DNA of 20,861 nt from Priapulus caudatus (taxonomy: Eukaryota > Priapulida > Priapulimorpha > Priapulimorphida > Priapulidae), in assembly GCF_000485595.1 (NCBI RefSeq), contig NW_014578460.1, positions 52,477-73,337 of the forward strand, written 5' to 3'. The position numbers were made by a program, and so were the translations under genes. The notes beneath the pieces were generated by a model. The model was given only the letters and a program-made list of their open reading frames with translations, made no database searches and had not been told where the DNA came from. Below, piece by piece: positions 19,291 to 20,861 of the stretch; position 1 is the stretch's first letter; each line of letters opens with the position of its first letter.

Positions 19291-19305
19291 CAAGGTAGCA
19301 TTATA

Positions 19306-20176
19306 CCCCCGTCACACCCGGACGGCGACCATCCGCGACCGTACGGCGACGCCAGTAAATGTACATAGGTGCCGGCAACGCGAACACAACGCGAGAAAAA
19401 GTCCCAACAAATACAAACTTGAAAAAAAACGCCGCTCTACCCGCGACCCTGGGCGATCATACCGCGTTCTCGACCGCGCGCATGCCGCCACGACCTCTCC
19501 CGCTATGACGTTCTATTGTAGATCTATGGGCTTGGCAACGCGATCACTCGGCGTTCCAGCGGCGCTCTCACCACGCTCAGGGTTCTTAGCCCACGCGTCT
19601 TCTTACGTGTATCGCGACTGCCTGCGACACATCGCGGCGTTTTTTTACCACTTCTAACGGCGACTATATAAGCTGGCAGGATTTTCGAAATTGTAACTGT
19701 ATAAGTGTGCGTTTGCTGAGTAGAAACACGATGCGAAGAAACAAGCTACGCAGAGGGCCGAGCCGTGCCGTGGCCGAGACAGATCGGCATAACATATCGC
19801 AGATCGATGAGACAGATCATGAATTCCTCGCGTTTGAAAATGTACCATTTTCGGCAGCTCCTTGCCCACGCGTGCTCTGCGCGTGTACTACGTTTATGGA
19901 ATGTTGACGGCGCTTGTCTCACGACCTTGGCGACGCCCACCGCGTTCTCACCGCGTTCCAGGTCAGATCGCCGAACCATGGACGTTTGTTTTTGATACTG
20001 CTCAAAACAAAGCCGTGACTCGGCGATCATTGGCGACCATGGCGACCACATCCACGATGTCTGGCGTTTCCACCACGCTATATCCACGCTTATCGGCGAC
20101 GCTTGGCGCGCCCCTTTTTTTGTTCTGGGCCCATTTCGCTCGCGTAGACGCAGTAGAGACGCACCCGTGTGACGGG
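19306..20176. mobile_element. non-autonomous DNA transposon with inverted termini
   Basis: The left end reads TTATA|CCCCCGTCACACC (19301-19318). The right end, read inward on the minus strand, is TTATA|CCCGTCACACGGG (20181-20164). The ends are therefore imperfect inverted repeats of about 13-16 bases flanked by TATA, which may include a 2-4-base target duplication. Subterminal GGCGACC/GGCGACG motifs are reiterated near both ends (19324-19352 and 20015-20105), as in elements whose transposase binds repeated subterminal sites. None of the internal frames (up to 164 codons) shows a transposase motif. I cannot assign a superfamily. Confidence 0.5.
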
Positions 20177-20181
20177 TATAA

Positions 20182-20699
20182 CGCGGGTAGGATGTGTACA
20201 ATGAAAGAGATAGAGAGCCCAAAAATGTCGATCTGCGCATGCTCGCGAATCGCGATGTCGTAAGCTAATTAGATTGGGCAGAATTGGATGCACGCACACA
20301 GTTTAGGTTCATGACTTGAGTTTGTTTACATCGTGAGCTTTTCAGAACTTTACCCGATTTTAACGGCTCTACAGGCGCCGATTTAGGCCGTTTGCACCGG
20401 TTCCAGAAACCGAGTCAAGGCTGGTTTCTCAGAAGTTACCCTCAAAATTCACCAGAATGCACAAATATAGGTCTTTTTTTAAATTCCCGGGGCATCGCGC
20501 GGAACCCCTAGCTGTAAATAGAACTATGGAAAACTGTCAACAAAGCCCTCTGGTCCGCCCCTGTCTACTCTTAGCTATCAAGACGCAGCTTTTTATAATA
20601 CTAGTGAGGCCATGCGCGGACGTTTGTCGACTCTCTGTAGTGCTACGTAGTATATGATATAGTACTTGTACTAAACAACACACCCACAGCAAAACCGGG
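20182..20699. other. no gene seen
   Basis: Mixed sequence, no recognisable frame or repeat. It holds a GC-rich palindrome-like patch around CCCGGGGCATCGCGCGG (20488-20504). Confidence 0.4.
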
Positions 20700-20861
20700 T
20701 GCAACCTCCTCTCTCGTCTCCTCTTCTTCCTCTCCTCCTCCCGTCCTTTCCTTCTCATGCTCTCCTTCTCTCTCGTCTCTCTCTCATCCGAACACCACGC
20801 ACGAGCACGCACGCACGCACGCAGCCACTGCACGACGCACGCAACCACCCGACACACACAC
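20700..20861. repeat. pyrimidine-rich tract and (CACG)n at the window edge
   Basis: 20706-20788 is almost all C and T (CTCCTCTTCTTCC type). 20797-20861 is CACG/CACA-rich and continues beyond the window. The 106-codon minus-strand frame over it is a translation of these repeats. Confidence 0.85.

Overview
The window looks like accessory, repeat-rich nuclear DNA from an animal, probably a marine or other invertebrate; the phylum cannot be fixed from sequence alone. Signs of this are a spliced four-exon coactosin-type actin-binding gene with short introns, a Ty3/gypsy integrase with its LTR, several other transposon ends, many microsatellites ((CA)n, (ACAT)n, (GA)n) and two satellite families. 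There are no bacterial-type operons, and most long open frames are by-products of simple repeats.

Layout. 1-6815: satellite copies with a ~68-bp unit bracket about 6.4 kb of A/C-biased sequence with no recognisable gene, apart from a tRNA-like stretch at 712-790. 6816-8217: unassigned unique-looking DNA. 8218-8494: a CA/ACAT microsatellite. 8664-10669: the 3' end of a Ty3/gypsy retrotransposon on the minus strand (integrase C-terminus, polypurine tract, ~1.2-kb LTR with a TATA box). 10670-10753: the edge of a second LTR, cut by a 10-N assembly gap. 10978-11450: CA-rich repeats. 11572-12830: a large, indel-rich 28-bp satellite array. 12915-13241: a purine-only minisatellite. 13496-13709: a 214-bp LTR-like unit that abuts a clean copy of the same 28-bp satellite in inverted orientation, then tetranucleotide repeats to about 14000.

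From 14.1 kb the DNA is more ordinary and AT-rich. The main gene, a coactosin-like ADF-homology protein of 137 residues, runs on the minus strand from 16723 to 15216 in four exons. Every exon junction keeps phase, and intron 1 starts with GC rather than GT. No exon 1 or exon 4 is visible as a long ORF, so simple ORF calling misses the gene.

From 17.7 kb there is another LTR (17718-18122) followed by a primer-binding-site-like sequence and a broken charged, gag-like reading frame. A hAT-like terminal sequence (19031) and a ~0.87-kb non-autonomous element with inverted termini (19306-20176) follow, and the window ends in pyrimidine-rich and CACG repeats.

I found no convincing new multi-gene system. 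The most useful results are the spliced coactosin gene with its GC-AG intron, the shared hairpin at three LTR edges, and the inverted satellite/LTR arrangement around the assembly gap.
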